Positions 25,144 through 33,626 are shown, numbered from the stretch's first letter. The stretch is 64,000 nucleotides of DNA from Yinghuangia seranimata (GCF_029953285.1 NZ_JASAOI010000004.1:124001-188000), one strand, 5' to 3'. A program made the numbers and translations. The notes: generated by a model from the letters alone, not told the origin.

Positions 25144-25967
25144 CCGCCGCCCGCGACCGTGTCGCCGCCGCCAGAAGCCTGCTCTTCGTGCCCGGCGACC
25201 GGCCCGACCGCTTCGACAAGGCGGCGTCCTCCGGCGCCGACCTGGTCGTCGTCGACCTCGAGGACGCCGTGGCCGCCGCCGACAAGGACGCGGCCCGCGA
25301 CCACGCCGCAGCCTGGCTCGCCCACGGCAACCGGGCGATCGTACGGATCAACGCGCCCGGAACGCCGTGGTCCGATGCCGACCTGGCCATGGCGGCCGGG
25401 TACGGCTGCCCGGTGATGGTGCCCAAGGCCGAGGACCCCGCCGTGCTCGCGGACCTCGCCGCCCGTACGGCCGGCCGGTTCGACCTCGTCCCGCTCGTGG
25501 AAACGGCGCTCGGCGTCGAACGCGCCTACGAGGTGTGCTCCACGCCGGGCGCCGTCCGCGCGGCGTTCGGCAACGTCGACCTTTCGGCGCAGCTCGGCAT
25601 CGCGCACGACGACCACACGGCGCTCGCGTATGCGCGCTCGCGCCTGGTCGCCGCGTCCGCCGCGGCCGGCATCGCCTCACCGGTCGACGGCGTCACCACC
25701 GCGGTACGCGACGCCGACGCGCTGCGCGCGGACGTCGCCCACGCCCGGCGGCTGGGCTTCACCGGCAAGTTGTGCATCCACCCGGCCCAACTGGCCGGCG
25801 TCGCGACGGGGTTCATACCGTCGGCGGAGGAAGTGCGGTGGGCGGAACGCGTCCTCGCGGCGGGGGAGTCCGTCACGGCCGTCGACGGCCAGATGGTCGA
25901 CAAGCCCGTGCTGGAACGCGCCCGACGCGTCCTCGCGGCGGCGGGGGAGCGGCGCGCCGGGCGCTGA
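25140..25967 (+). CDS. CitE-like CoA-ester lyase (HpcH/HpaI aldolase family)
   Basis: 275 residues. LLFVPGDRPDRFDKAASSGADLVVVDLEDAVA, VRINAPGT, PKAEDP, LVETALGV and GKLCIHPAQL are the conserved blocks of the citrate lyase beta / malyl- and citramalyl-CoA lyase family; Asp and Glu of VDLEDAV and LVETALG bind magnesium and substrate. It cleaves a 3-hydroxyacyl-CoA, for example citramalyl-CoA to pyruvate and acetyl-CoA. Co-translated with the hydratase. Followed by a strong hairpin. Confidence 0.85.
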   Translation: MTAARDRVAAARSLLFVPGDRPDRFDKAASSGADLVVVDLEDAVAAADKDAARDHAAAWLAHGNRAIVRINAPGTPWSDADLAMAAGYGCPVMVPKAEDPAVLADLAARTAGRFDLVPLVETALGVERAYEVCSTPGAVRAAFGNVDLSAQLGIAHDDHTALAYARSRLVAASAAAGIASPVDGVTTAVRDADALRADVAHARRLGFTGKLCIHPAQLAGVATGFIPSAEEVRWAERVLAAGESVTAVDGQMVDKPVLERARRVLAAAGERRAGR

Positions 25968-25995
25968 CGGCGGGGAAACCCGTACCCGGGACACG

Positions 25996-26029
25996 ACGAA
26001 GGGGCCTCCCGCGCGGGAGGCCCCTTCGT
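25996..26029. terminator. Strong bidirectional terminator hairpin
   Basis: ACGAAGGGGCCTCCC, loop GCGC, GGGAGGCCCCTTCGT: a perfect 15-bp stem between the convergent lyase and acyl-CoA dehydrogenase genes, with AAGG/CCTT at the base that reads as a partial T-run on both strands. Confidence 0.88.
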
Positions 26030-26049
26030 ACGCCGTCAACCGTGCCGGT

Positions 26050-27201
26050 TCACCGCGAGACGCGGTTGCGCGCGACGAGCTGCTTGGCGATGACGTTGCG
26101 CTGGATCTCATTGGTGCCCTCGCCCACGATCATGAGCGGGGCGTCGCGGAAGTAGCGCTCGACGTCGAACTCCGACGAGTACCCGTAACCGCCGTGGATA
26201 CGCACGGCGTTGAGCGCGATCTCCATGGCCGTCTCGGACGCGAACAGCTTGGCCATGCCGGCCTCCATGTCCACGCGGTCGCCTTCGTCGTACCGCTGGG
26301 CCGCGAACAGCGTGAGCTGCCGGGCGGCTTCGAGCTTGGTGGCCATGTCGGCGAGGTAGTTGCCGATCGACTGGTGCTTCCAGATCGGCTGCCCGAAGGA
26401 CTCCCGTTCCTGGGCGTAGCGCAGCGAGTCCTCCAGCGCGGCCCGCCCGACGCCGAGCGCGCGGGCGGCCACCTGGAGCCGGCCGACCTCGAGCCCGCGC
26501 ATCATCTGCGGGAAGCCCTCGCCCTCCTTGGTCCCGAGCAGGGCGTCCGCGGGGACGCGCATGTCCTCGAAGACGAGCTCCGACGTCTCGACGCCCTTGT
26601 AGCCGAGCTTGTGGAGGTCCCGGGAGACCGTCAGGCCCTCGCCCTTCTCGACGAGCAGGATGGACACGCCCTTGTGGGGCGGTTCCGCGGTCGGGTCCGT
26701 CTTGCAGAGCAGTGCGACGAGACCGGAACGCCGCGCGTTCGAGATCCACATCTTGGAGCCGTTGACGACGTAGGTGTCGCCCTCGGCCCGCGCGACCGTG
26801 CGCATGGCCTGGAGGTCCGATCCGCCGCCGGGTTCGGTCAGGGCCATCGTGGCGCGCAGTTCGCCCGTGGCGAGGCGCGGCAGGTACCGGTCCTTCTGCT
26901 CCTCGGTGCCGAAGTCGTGGATCAGCTTGCAGACCACGGTGTGGCCGCCCATCGCGCCGGCCAGGCTCATCCAGCCGCGCGCCAGCTCCTCGGTGACCAG
27001 CACGTAGCAGGCCGCGCTGACCCGCCCGAAGCCCCACGGCTCGGGGACGGCCAGTCCGTAGATCCCGAGTTCCTTCATGTCCTCGACGAGCTTCTCGGGG
27101 TAGACGTCGCCCGCCTCGAGGTCGTGGACCACCGGTTTGACCGCGGTGTCCACGAACCGCCGGACCACGCTGACGATTTCGCGCTCCTCTTTCGAAAGCA
27201 C
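26050..27201 (-). CDS. Acyl-CoA dehydrogenase
   Basis: 383 residues from the GTG at 27201 (VLSKEEREIVSVVRRF), preceded by GGGAGCGAAGG; an upstream in-frame ATG at 27252 would place the operator palindrome inside the gene. FAD enzyme that introduces an alpha,beta double bond into an acyl-CoA. MALTEPGGGSDLQAMRT is the FAD/substrate loop, and the catalytic Glu is in VGEGTNEIQRN near the C-terminus. A TTTAT-type palindrome lies 44-58 bp upstream, so the gene is probably in the GntR regulon. The acyl chain is unknown. Confidence 0.88.
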   Translation of the reverse strand: MLSKEEREIVSVVRRFVDTAVKPVVHDLEAGDVYPEKLVEDMKELGIYGLAVPEPWGFGRVSAACYVLVTEELARGWMSLAGAMGGHTVVCKLIHDFGTEEQKDRYLPRLATGELRATMALTEPGGGSDLQAMRTVARAEGDTYVVNGSKMWISNARRSGLVALLCKTDPTAEPPHKGVSILLVEKGEGLTVSRDLHKLGYKGVETSELVFEDMRVPADALLGTKEGEGFPQMMRGLEVGRLQVAARALGVGRAALEDSLRYAQERESFGQPIWKHQSIGNYLADMATKLEAARQLTLFAAQRYDEGDRVDMEAGMAKLFASETAMEIALNAVRIHGGYGYSSEFDVERYFRDAPLMIVGEGTNEIQRNVIAKQLVARNRVSR

Positions 27202-27244
27202 GGACCTTCGCTCCCCTCGACTGGCCACCCGAACTGCTCGATAC

Positions 27245-27259
27245 TTTATCATTGATAAA
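27245..27259. promoter_or_regulatory. GntR operator, site A
   Basis: TTTATCATTGATAAA, a perfect 15-bp palindrome 44-58 bp before the acyl-CoA dehydrogenase start. It shares the pattern TTTATnnnnnATAAA with the site between the aminotransferase and the GntR gene. A/T palindromes are very rare in this GC-rich sequence, which supports a regulatory role. Confidence 0.65.
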
Positions 27260-27297
27260 ATCAGGAGCCGCCTCTGGGGCTCCCCGCCAGGGCCGCC

Positions 27298-28575
27298 TCA
27301 GCCCGCGAGCACCGACGCGACGACCTCGCGGAAGACGGCGACGGCCTGGTCGAGCTCCGCGCGGGAGACGACGAGCGGCGGCATCCAGCGGACCGCGGCG
27401 CCCCGTGCGCCCGCCGTGGTCAGGATGAGGTTCCGTTCCAGGCAGCCCCCGACGATGCGCTGGGTGACCGCCGGGTCGGCGAACTCGATCGCCAGCATCA
27501 GGCCGAGGCCGCGCACGTCGACGACCGCGTCGGGGTGGGCTGAGCCGACCTCCAGGAGCGCTTCGCGCAGCGCCTCGGCCAGCGCGCGGACGTGTTCGAG
27601 CGCGCCCGGCCCGGTCAGCACGTCGATCGTGGCCAGCGCCGCCGCGCAGGCGACCGCGTTCCCGCCGTACGTGCCGCCGTGCGAGCCCGGCACCCACGAC
27701 TCCATGACCGACGCCCGCGCGCCCACCGCGCTCAGCGGCATGCCGGAGGCGATGCCCTTGGCGAGCACCATGACGTCGGGCTCGACGCCGTAGTGCTCGA
27801 TCGCGAACATCGCGCCCGTGCGGCCGAAGCCCGTCTGCACCTCGTCGACGACCAGCAGGATCCCGTGTTCGTCGCAGATCTCCCGGAGCCCGCGCAGGAA
27901 CGCCGCCGGCACCGGCCGGTAGCCGCCCTCGCCCTGCACGGGCTCGATCACGAACGCCGCGACGTCGGACGGGTGGCACGTCGAGTCGAGCAGCTCGCGC
28001 ACGCCGGCGAGGCACCGCTCGACCTCCGCGTCGGCGTCCCGGTCGCCGACCGGGGCGGGGAACGGCGCGACGAAGACGCCGGACGGCAGGGGCTGCGCGT
28101 GCAGCCGGTAGACGGCCTTCGACGTGGTCATCGCGGCGGTGAGGTGCGTGCGGCCGTGGAACGACCCCTGGAAGACCACGACTCCGGTGCGCCCGGTGGC
28201 CTGCTTCGCCAGCTTGACGGCGGCCTCGACCGCCTCGGCGCCGGAGTTGCTGAAGAAGAACCGCTCGATCGACCCGGGCGTCAGCTCGACCAGCCGGTCG
28301 GCCAGCGGCTCGAGCAGGTCGTGCTGGTAGCAGTTGACCTGCGCGTGCATGATCCGCCCGGCCTGCCGCCGCACCGCCTCGACGACGTGCGGGTGGGAGT
28401 GGCCCGTGGAGCAGACGGCTATGCCTGCCGTGAAGTCCAGGTAGCGCTGTCCGTCGGAGGTCTCCACCCAGGCGCCGGACCCGGAGACGACGTCGAGCCG
28501 CGTGATCCGGCTCCAGACCCCGGCGAGCGACGAAACGGGCGACACAGGCGGCACGAGGCTGGGCGTGGCGGACAT
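27298..28575 (-). CDS. Class III PLP aminotransferase (GABA aminotransferase-like)
   Basis: 425 residues from MSATPSLVPP (GGGAG upstream), family-normal. Transfers an omega-amino group to 2-oxoglutarate or pyruvate, giving a semialdehyde. Conserved blocks: FTAGIAVCSTGHSHPHVVEAV, FFSNSGAEAVEAAVKLAKQATGR, VVDEVQTGFGRTGAMFAIEHYGVEPDVMVLAKGIASGMPL with the PLP Lys in LAKG, and GGTYGGNAVACAAALATID. Most like 4-aminobutyrate/5-aminovalerate aminotransferases. Divergent from the GntR gene across operator site B. The semialdehyde produced could feed the ALDH at 20271-21737. Confidence 0.87.
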   Translation of the reverse strand: MSATPSLVPPVSPVSSLAGVWSRITRLDVVSGSGAWVETSDGQRYLDFTAGIAVCSTGHSHPHVVEAVRRQAGRIMHAQVNCYQHDLLEPLADRLVELTPGSIERFFFSNSGAEAVEAAVKLAKQATGRTGVVVFQGSFHGRTHLTAAMTTSKAVYRLHAQPLPSGVFVAPFPAPVGDRDADAEVERCLAGVRELLDSTCHPSDVAAFVIEPVQGEGGYRPVPAAFLRGLREICDEHGILLVVDEVQTGFGRTGAMFAIEHYGVEPDVMVLAKGIASGMPLSAVGARASVMESWVPGSHGGTYGGNAVACAAALATIDVLTGPGALEHVRALAEALREALLEVGSAHPDAVVDVRGLGLMLAIEFADPAVTQRIVGGCLERNLILTTAGARGAAVRWMPPLVVSRAELDQAVAVFREVVASVLAG

Positions 28576-28616
28576 TCGGCGGCTCCCGTCGGAAGGGGGA
28601 AAGATCGGCTGCACGT

Positions 28617-28631
28617 TTTATAAACGATAAA
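28617..28631. promoter_or_regulatory. GntR operator, site B
   Basis: TTTATAAACGATAAA: five-base perfect arms (TTTAT/ATAAA) with the same 5-bp spacer length as site A. It lies between the divergent aminotransferase start (28575) and the GntR start (28735), which suggests autoregulation and control of the aminotransferase. Confidence 0.62.
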
Positions 28632-28734
28632 CTATCAGAGTGATCGCGCGAGTAACATGTCAGCGACCGGAGCCGATCCGGTCTGGGGGCGCGGACGTCG
28701 CGGCCCTCAGTGCGGCCGACGAGATTGCGGAGTC

Positions 28735-29436
28735 ATGAGCGGACATTTCTCTCCCAGGACACGAGTCCCGGCCCGCAGGGTGCTGCGCGAGGATGTCGCC
28801 GACGTGATCCGCAACAGCATCATGGTCGGCGAACTCCGCCGCGGCAGCCGCCTGGACGTGTCCGGCCTGGCCGCCGAGCTCGACGTCAGCCAACTCCCGG
28901 TCCGCGAGGCGCTCATCGCGCTCGCCGCGGAGGGTCTGGTGCGCGCCGAGCCGCGCCGCGGCTACTACGTCGAGGAACTCGCCCCCGTCGACGTCCTGGA
29001 CCACTACGAGATCTACGGGAAGATCTCGGGCATCGCCGTCGCGCGCGCCTCCAAGCTGATGACCGACCAGGACATCGACGACCTGCAGGCACTCAACGAC
29101 CGCATGCGCGCGGCCGAGGACCCGCAGGAGCAGGAGGCGCTGAACAACGAGATCCACGGCCGGATCAACCGGGTCGGCGCGTCCCGCCGGCTGCGCTCGG
29201 TGCTGCTGCCGCTGTCACACGGGATGGACGTGCGCTTCGGCGTGATCATCCCCGGATGGCAGCGCAACGCCGCGAACGAGCACGACGCGATCATCGCCGC
29301 CCTGCGCGTCCGCGACGAGGACACCGCGCGGGCGGCCATGGAGCACCACCTCGTGGTCAACGGCCAGCGGGCCGTCGACGCGCTCACCGAGGCGGGCTTC
29401 TTCCAGACCGGCGACGAGCCGGCCGCCACCCGCTGA
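28735..29436 (+). CDS. GntR family regulator, FCD (FadR) type
   Basis: 233 residues; ATG at 28735 with CGGAG upstream. N-terminal winged helix (VLREDVADVIRNSIMVGELRRGSRLDVSGLAAELDVSQLPVREALIALAAEGLVRAEPRRGYYV) and an all-helical FCD effector domain with candidate metal-binding His residues in NNEIHGRINR, NEHDAIIAAL and MEHHLVVNG. FCD regulators commonly repress catabolic operons until an acid or CoA ester binds. Three similar AT-rich palindromes in front of neighbouring operons (27245, 28617, 33607) are its likely sites. Confidence 0.88.
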   Translation: MSGHFSPRTRVPARRVLREDVADVIRNSIMVGELRRGSRLDVSGLAAELDVSQLPVREALIALAAEGLVRAEPRRGYYVEELAPVDVLDHYEIYGKISGIAVARASKLMTDQDIDDLQALNDRMRAAEDPQEQEALNNEIHGRINRVGASRRLRSVLLPLSHGMDVRFGVIIPGWQRNAANEHDAIIAALRVRDEDTARAAMEHHLVVNGQRAVDALTEAGFFQTGDEPAATR

Positions 29437-29467
29437 CCCGGGTACGGTTCCGGATTCGGATCCGCGT

Positions 29468-29505
29468 CGGGCCGACGCACGCGGCGGTCCGCGTACGTCG
29501 GCCCG
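29468..29505. terminator. Bidirectional terminator hairpin
   Basis: CGGGCCGACG and CGTCGGCCCG pair over 10 bp, and inside them ACGCGG and CCGCGT pair over 6 bp around a CGGT loop, with one mismatch (C/A) between the two stems. It lies between the convergent GntR and P450 genes. Confidence 0.75.
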
Positions 29506-29515
29506 CCGCGCGGGC

Positions 29516-30787
29516 TCAGCGCGCGCCGGCCGGCCGGTAGGCCGGGTCGAAGTGCACGCGCACCGGCATCTTCTTGATGCCGTGCACCAGGTTCGAGCGC
29601 ACCATGCTGGGCTCGCCCAGCAGTTCGATGCGCTCCAAGCGCTCGAGCAGCGCGGTGATCACGATCTTGATCTCCAGGCGGGCCAGCGCGTTGCCGAGGC
29701 AGAAGTGCGGGCTGCCCTTGCCGAACGAGACGTGCTCGACGTTCTTGCGGTGCACGTCGAACACGTGCGGGTTCTCGAACTTGCGCTCGTCGAAGTTCGC
29801 GGAGCCGAACCACATCACCACCTTGTCGCCCTCGCGGATCGTCTGCCCGTGCAGCTCGACGTCGCGGGTCGCGGTGCGGCGGAAGTGCCCGATCGGGGTG
29901 GCCCAGCGGAGGAACTCCTCGACCGCGTTCTGCACCAGCGACGGGTCGGCCTTGAGGTCGGCCCACGCCTGCGGGTTCGAGGCGAGCGCCCGGACGGTGT
30001 GCGAAATGGTGTGCCGGGTGGTCTCGTTGCCCGCGATGATCAGCAGCGAGAAGTAGTTCTGGTAGTCCAGGTCGGACAGCGGGACGCCGTCCTCCGGGGT
30101 GGTGTTGACCAGTTTGGACACCAGGTCGGTCCCCGTCCCGCCCTTGCGCTGCGCGGCGAGCCGGAACCCGTACTCGAAGACCTCGAGGGCGGCGGGGGAG
30201 CGGAACGGCAGGTTGCGGTACTGCTCGGACTCCGGGCTGCCGGCCAGCACGTCCGTGTAGTCGGGGTCCGAGTTCGCGATCATCTGGTTGCCCCAGTCGA
30301 TCAGCTTGTCGGTGTCCTCGACCGGTACGTCGAGCATCCGCGCCAGCAGGCGGATCGGGATGTCGGCGCTGATCTGCTCGACGAAGTCGAACTCGCCCAG
30401 CGCCAGGGCGCGGTCGAGCGTGACGCCGGTCAGCTCCGTGAGGAAGTCGCCGTACAGCGCCACCGCGCGGGGGCTGAACTCCCGTACGAGCAGCTTGCGC
30501 AGCGCCCAGTGCCGGGCTCCGTCGGTGTCGATCATCGACTTGCGGACGAGGAGCTGCTCCTCGTCGAGCTCCTCCAGCGTGACCTGCTGCTCGGACGAGA
30601 ACGTCGCGGCGTCCTTGTCCACCGCGGCGACGTCGTCGTACCGGGTCACGGACCAGAAGCCCTTGTTCCCGTCGGACTCGTCGTTCCAGAACAGCGGCGC
30701 CCGGTCGCGCAGCGCGCGGAACGTCTCGTGCGGGGTTCCGCCGCCGAAGAGGTCGAGGTCGGTGAGGTCGATGTCAGCAAGGTCCAT
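29516..30787 (-). CDS. Cytochrome P450
   Basis: 423 residues, soluble bacterial class. Heme motif SFGKGSPHFCLGNALA with Cys363; I-helix oxygen-activation motif AGNETT (252-257); ExxR as EFLR (291-294). It should hydroxylate or dealkylate a substrate using ferredoxin, but no ferredoxin or reductase gene is adjacent. It overlaps the upstream gamma-glutamyl hydrolase gene by 14 bp, so it is the last gene of the glutamine-synthetase operon. In this context oxidation of an alkyl amine or its gamma-glutamyl adduct is a reasonable guess. Confidence 0.9.
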   Translation of the reverse strand: MDLADIDLTDLDLFGGGTPHETFRALRDRAPLFWNDESDGNKGFWSVTRYDDVAAVDKDAATFSSEQQVTLEELDEEQLLVRKSMIDTDGARHWALRKLLVREFSPRAVALYGDFLTELTGVTLDRALALGEFDFVEQISADIPIRLLARMLDVPVEDTDKLIDWGNQMIANSDPDYTDVLAGSPESEQYRNLPFRSPAALEVFEYGFRLAAQRKGGTGTDLVSKLVNTTPEDGVPLSDLDYQNYFSLLIIAGNETTRHTISHTVRALASNPQAWADLKADPSLVQNAVEEFLRWATPIGHFRRTATRDVELHGQTIREGDKVVMWFGSANFDERKFENPHVFDVHRKNVEHVSFGKGSPHFCLGNALARLEIKIVITALLERLERIELLGEPSMVRSNLVHGIKKMPVRVHFDPAYRPAGAR

Positions 30788-31529
30788 GACGTTCCTTCGT
30801 CGGCTGGGCTCGTGCGGCGCGGTCCCCCGCCGCGGCCACGAAGCGGGTGAACAGGAGCCGCTGGTGCGGGTCGGTGGCCGCGGTGTCCTCCGGGTGCCAC
30901 TGCACGCCGAACACCCAGCCGGGGGCCGAGCGGTGGCGCACCGCCTCGACGGTGCCGTCGTCCGCGTAGGCGGACGGCTCGAGCGCGTCGGCCAGGACGT
31001 CGATGCGCTGGCGGTGGTAGCAGCTCACCGGAAAGGGGGCCGGTCCGAGGGGGTCCGGTCCGAGGAGGACCGGCTCGACAGGCGTGACCTTGTGGACCAT
31101 GTGGACGTGCCCGGGGGACATGTCCTGCTCCAGGGTGCCGCCGAGGAGGACGTTGAGGAGCTGGGTCCCGCGGCAGACGGTGAGCACCGGCACCGCGTGG
31201 TCGACGGCGTGCCGGAGGACCGCCATGTCGAAAGCGTCCTGGAGGTCGTCGGGCGGGTCGGTGCCCGGAGACGCGACGGCCCCGTACAGTGCCGGGTTGA
31301 CGTCCGCGCCGCCCGGGAGCAGGACGCCGTCGTAGCCGTCGAGCCGCGCCGCCGTCTTCTTGGGGGAGGTCGCGTCGGCGGGCAGCAGGGTGACGGGGTC
31401 GCCGCCCGCGGCCCACACCGCGTCGAGCAGCGCCTGCGCGTTCACGAGGGCGCGGAAGCGCAGCGCCGACGCCGAATGGCTGAACCGGCCGGGGATCGCG
31501 ATGCGCGGCCGCCGTGTGCACGTGCTCAT
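30774..31529 (-). CDS. Gamma-glutamyl-gamma-aminobutyrate hydrolase family (peptidase C26, PuuD-like)
   Basis: 251 residues. Class I glutamine-amidotransferase fold used as a hydrolase that releases glutamate from gamma-glutamyl amides. PGGADVNPALYG, the nucleophile Cys119 in VCRGTQLLNV, and His212/Glu214 in GVQWHPED form the triad. YHRQRIDVLA is also typical of PuuD-type proteins. Its start overlaps the preceding amidotransferase gene by 4 bp and its end overlaps the P450 gene, so the operon is translationally coupled. It is the natural partner of the glutamine-synthetase-like ligase upstream. Confidence 0.87.
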   Translation of the reverse strand: MSTCTRRPRIAIPGRFSHSASALRFRALVNAQALLDAVWAAGGDPVTLLPADATSPKKTAARLDGYDGVLLPGGADVNPALYGAVASPGTDPPDDLQDAFDMAVLRHAVDHAVPVLTVCRGTQLLNVLLGGTLEQDMSPGHVHMVHKVTPVEPVLLGPDPLGPAPFPVSCYHRQRIDVLADALEPSAYADDGTVEAVRHRSAPGWVFGVQWHPEDTAATDPHQRLLFTRFVAAAGDRAARAQPTKERHGPC

Positions 31530-32272
31530 CCCCGGTCCCCGATCACCCGGTCGAGGAACGTGCCGAGGTTCGCCTGCGCGGTCTCGACGTCGGCCGCCAC
31601 CTCGGCGCGCAGCCGGTCCGCTCCGTAGACCGCGTCGAGTCCGGCCTCGTCGGTGCGGATCCAGGACTCGACGAGCTCGCGGGTGACCTCGGGGTGGAAC
31701 TGGACGCCGATCGCCCGGTCGCGGGCGAAGATCTGCGGCCCGAAGTCGCTGCGCGCCAGGAGCTCGGCGTCCGGCGGGAGCACCACGCGGTCGCTGTGCC
31801 AGGAGAACCAGGGCCCGCCCGGCACCGGGCAGCCCGGCACCGTGGGGAACGTCAGCATGCCGATCTCGGACCCGTCGCCCGGCTCGACCGTGCCGCCCCA
31901 GGCCGCGGCCAGGAGCTGGCCGCCGAAGCAGATGCCTATATAGGGGATGCCCAGGTCCAGGACGCCCCGGACCCAGGCGACCTCGGCCGCGACCCAGTCC
32001 TTGTGCCGGGGCTCCCAGGCGTGCGCGAACGAGCCGAAGACCACGACCAGGTCGGCGCCTTCGGGGTCGGGCAGCGGATGCCGCGGACGGTAGTCCCGGC
32101 CGTCCGGGAACACCGAGTGGTGGGTCACCTCGAAGCCGCGCTCCAGCAGAAACCGGCGGACCACACCGGTGTCGTCGGCACCGAAGGCCTCGTGCGTGAC
32201 GAGGACCGCGCGCCGGGGCCTCCGGGTCGGTTCCGCGGGGGCCGGCGCGGAGGCGTCAGAAGACATCGGCAT
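31526..32272 (-). CDS. Type 1 glutamine amidotransferase (class I, GMP-synthase-like)
   Basis: 248 residues. A second class I amidotransferase fold, from a different branch than the C26 protein. Catalytic Cys115 in GICFGGQLLA and His193/Glu195 in GVQFHPEVT; WHSDRVVLPP near residue 158 is typical of stand-alone GATase1 proteins. It may hydrolyse a gamma-glutamyl amide or donate ammonia. The ATG at 32272 overlaps the glutamine-synthetase gene by 17 bp; an ATG at 32266 is an alternative start. Exact substrate unknown. Confidence 0.83.
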   Translation of the reverse strand: MPMSSDASAPAPAEPTRRPRRAVLVTHEAFGADDTGVVRRFLLERGFEVTHHSVFPDGRDYRPRHPLPDPEGADLVVVFGSFAHAWEPRHKDWVAAEVAWVRGVLDLGIPYIGICFGGQLLAAAWGGTVEPGDGSEIGMLTFPTVPGCPVPGGPWFSWHSDRVVLPPDAELLARSDFGPQIFARDRAIGVQFHPEVTRELVESWIRTDEAGLDAVYGADRLRAEVAADVETAQANLGTFLDRVIGDRG

Positions 32273-33593
32273 AACGGGCGAACTCCCAGTCGGTGATGTG
32301 CGCGCCGAAGGCGGCGAGTTCGTTGCGCTGGATGACGGTCAGGGTGTCGACGAACATGTCGCCGTAGACACGGCGCGCGAACTCGCTGCCGTGGAAGGCC
32401 TCGACGGCCTTGTCCAGGCTCGGTGCGACGCGCGCGAGCGTGGTGTCGGTGTGCGGGTCGCCGGTCGAGACCGGCTGCAACGGCGCGTTGTCGCGCATTC
32501 CTTCGAGGCCGGCCTGCAGGTAGCCGTGCGAGAGCAGGTACGGGTTGGCGTCCGCGGCCCCCCACCGGACCTCGACGCGGGTGCCCGGGGCGTCGGGGGT
32601 CAGGCAGCGAACCCCGACGAGCCGGTTGTCCATGCCCCAGCAGACCTGGGTCGGCGAGAACGAGTAGTCCTCGGCCCGCCGGTACGCGGTGACCGTCGGC
32701 ATGGCCAGCACCTGGAGGTCCAGTTGCCGGCGCAGCAGCCCGGCGACGTACCCCTGCATGGCCTTGGACGGCAGCGGGTGGCCGGGGCTGTCGGCGACGG
32801 CGAAGACGTTGCGGCCGTCGGCGTCCACCAGGCTCTGGTGGATGTGCATGCCGGAGCCGGCGCCGCCGTTGATGGGCTTGACCATGAAGGTCGCGTTGTA
32901 GCCGTGGCGGCGCGCGACGGCGCGGGTGATGAGCCGGAACAGGATCGTCTCGTCGATGGCCGTCGTGCCCGGCGAGTAGCGCAGGTTGATCTCGACCTGG
33001 GACTGGCCGTACTCGACGTTGCCCGCCTCGCACTCGATGCCGGTCCGCAGCAGGGCCTCGCGGATGGCGCCGAGGACCGGCTCGAGTTCGTCGGCGCGGT
33101 CGATCGAGTAGCACAGCGTCTTGTCGGAGATCGGCCGCCAGTGCGCGTCGAAGAGGTGGAACTCCAGCTCCGGGGCCTGGTTGACGGTCAGTCCGAGGTC
33201 GGCGTACTCGCGCAGCGTGCGCTTGAGCATCGAGCGCGAGTCCAGCGCGGTCGGCAGGCCGGTCTCCAGGTCCACCGTGTCGCAGATGACGACCGCCGTG
33301 CCCTCGGTCCATCCGGCGATCCGGAAGGTGTCGAGGTCGGCGACGACCGCCATGTCCTTGAACTCGCTGTCCATCTGCGCCCAGGGCGTGGGCTTGATGT
33401 CGGAACGCGGGTCCCACGACAGGGCCACGGCCGCGGTGGTGAAGCGCCCGCCCCGCAGGAACTGGCGGATCGGGAGGTACTTCCCGCGCGGCACCCCCCA
33501 TGTGTCGGTGAAGAGGCAGACGACGGAATGTACGCCGCCGGCCTCGGCTATGCGTGCGCACTCGTCAAGGTTTCTGCCCGGCTCGATCGCCAC
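32256..33593 (-). CDS. Glutamine synthetase family protein (gamma-glutamyl-amine ligase, PuuA-like)
   Basis: 445 residues from the GTG at 33593 (VAIEPGRNLDECAR), chosen for GGAGGG four bases upstream; an ATG at 33626 would put the operator inside the gene. Glutamine-synthetase blocks: APELEFHLFD, EAGNVEYGQSQVEINLRYSP (metal-binding Glu), GSGMHIHQSL (ATP site), ADANPYLL. The N-terminal part is divergent from housekeeping GlnA, as in PuuA/GlnA3/GlnA4 enzymes that gamma-glutamylate polyamines or ethanolamine. First gene of the operon with two amidotransferase-fold hydrolases and a P450. Confidence 0.85.
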   Translation of the reverse strand: MAIEPGRNLDECARIAEAGGVHSVVCLFTDTWGVPRGKYLPIRQFLRGGRFTTAAVALSWDPRSDIKPTPWAQMDSEFKDMAVVADLDTFRIAGWTEGTAVVICDTVDLETGLPTALDSRSMLKRTLREYADLGLTVNQAPELEFHLFDAHWRPISDKTLCYSIDRADELEPVLGAIREALLRTGIECEAGNVEYGQSQVEINLRYSPGTTAIDETILFRLITRAVARRHGYNATFMVKPINGGAGSGMHIHQSLVDADGRNVFAVADSPGHPLPSKAMQGYVAGLLRRQLDLQVLAMPTVTAYRRAEDYSFSPTQVCWGMDNRLVGVRCLTPDAPGTRVEVRWGAADANPYLLSHGYLQAGLEGMRDNAPLQPVSTGDPHTDTTLARVAPSLDKAVEAFHGSEFARRVYGDMFVDTLTVIQRNELAAFGAHITDWEFARYADVF

Positions 33594-33606
33594 GGCCCCT
33601 CCAGTA

Positions 33607-33626
33607 GATAAATTATCGTCTATCAA
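33607..33626. promoter_or_regulatory. GntR operator, site C
   Basis: GATAAATTATC is a perfect 11-bp palindrome at 33607-33617, overlapping ATTATCGTCTATCAA, which on the other strand reads TTGAT-AGACG-ATAAT and fits the TTTATnnnnnATAAA pattern of sites A and B with two changes. It lies between the divergent glutamine-synthetase and alcohol dehydrogenase genes. Confidence 0.55.
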
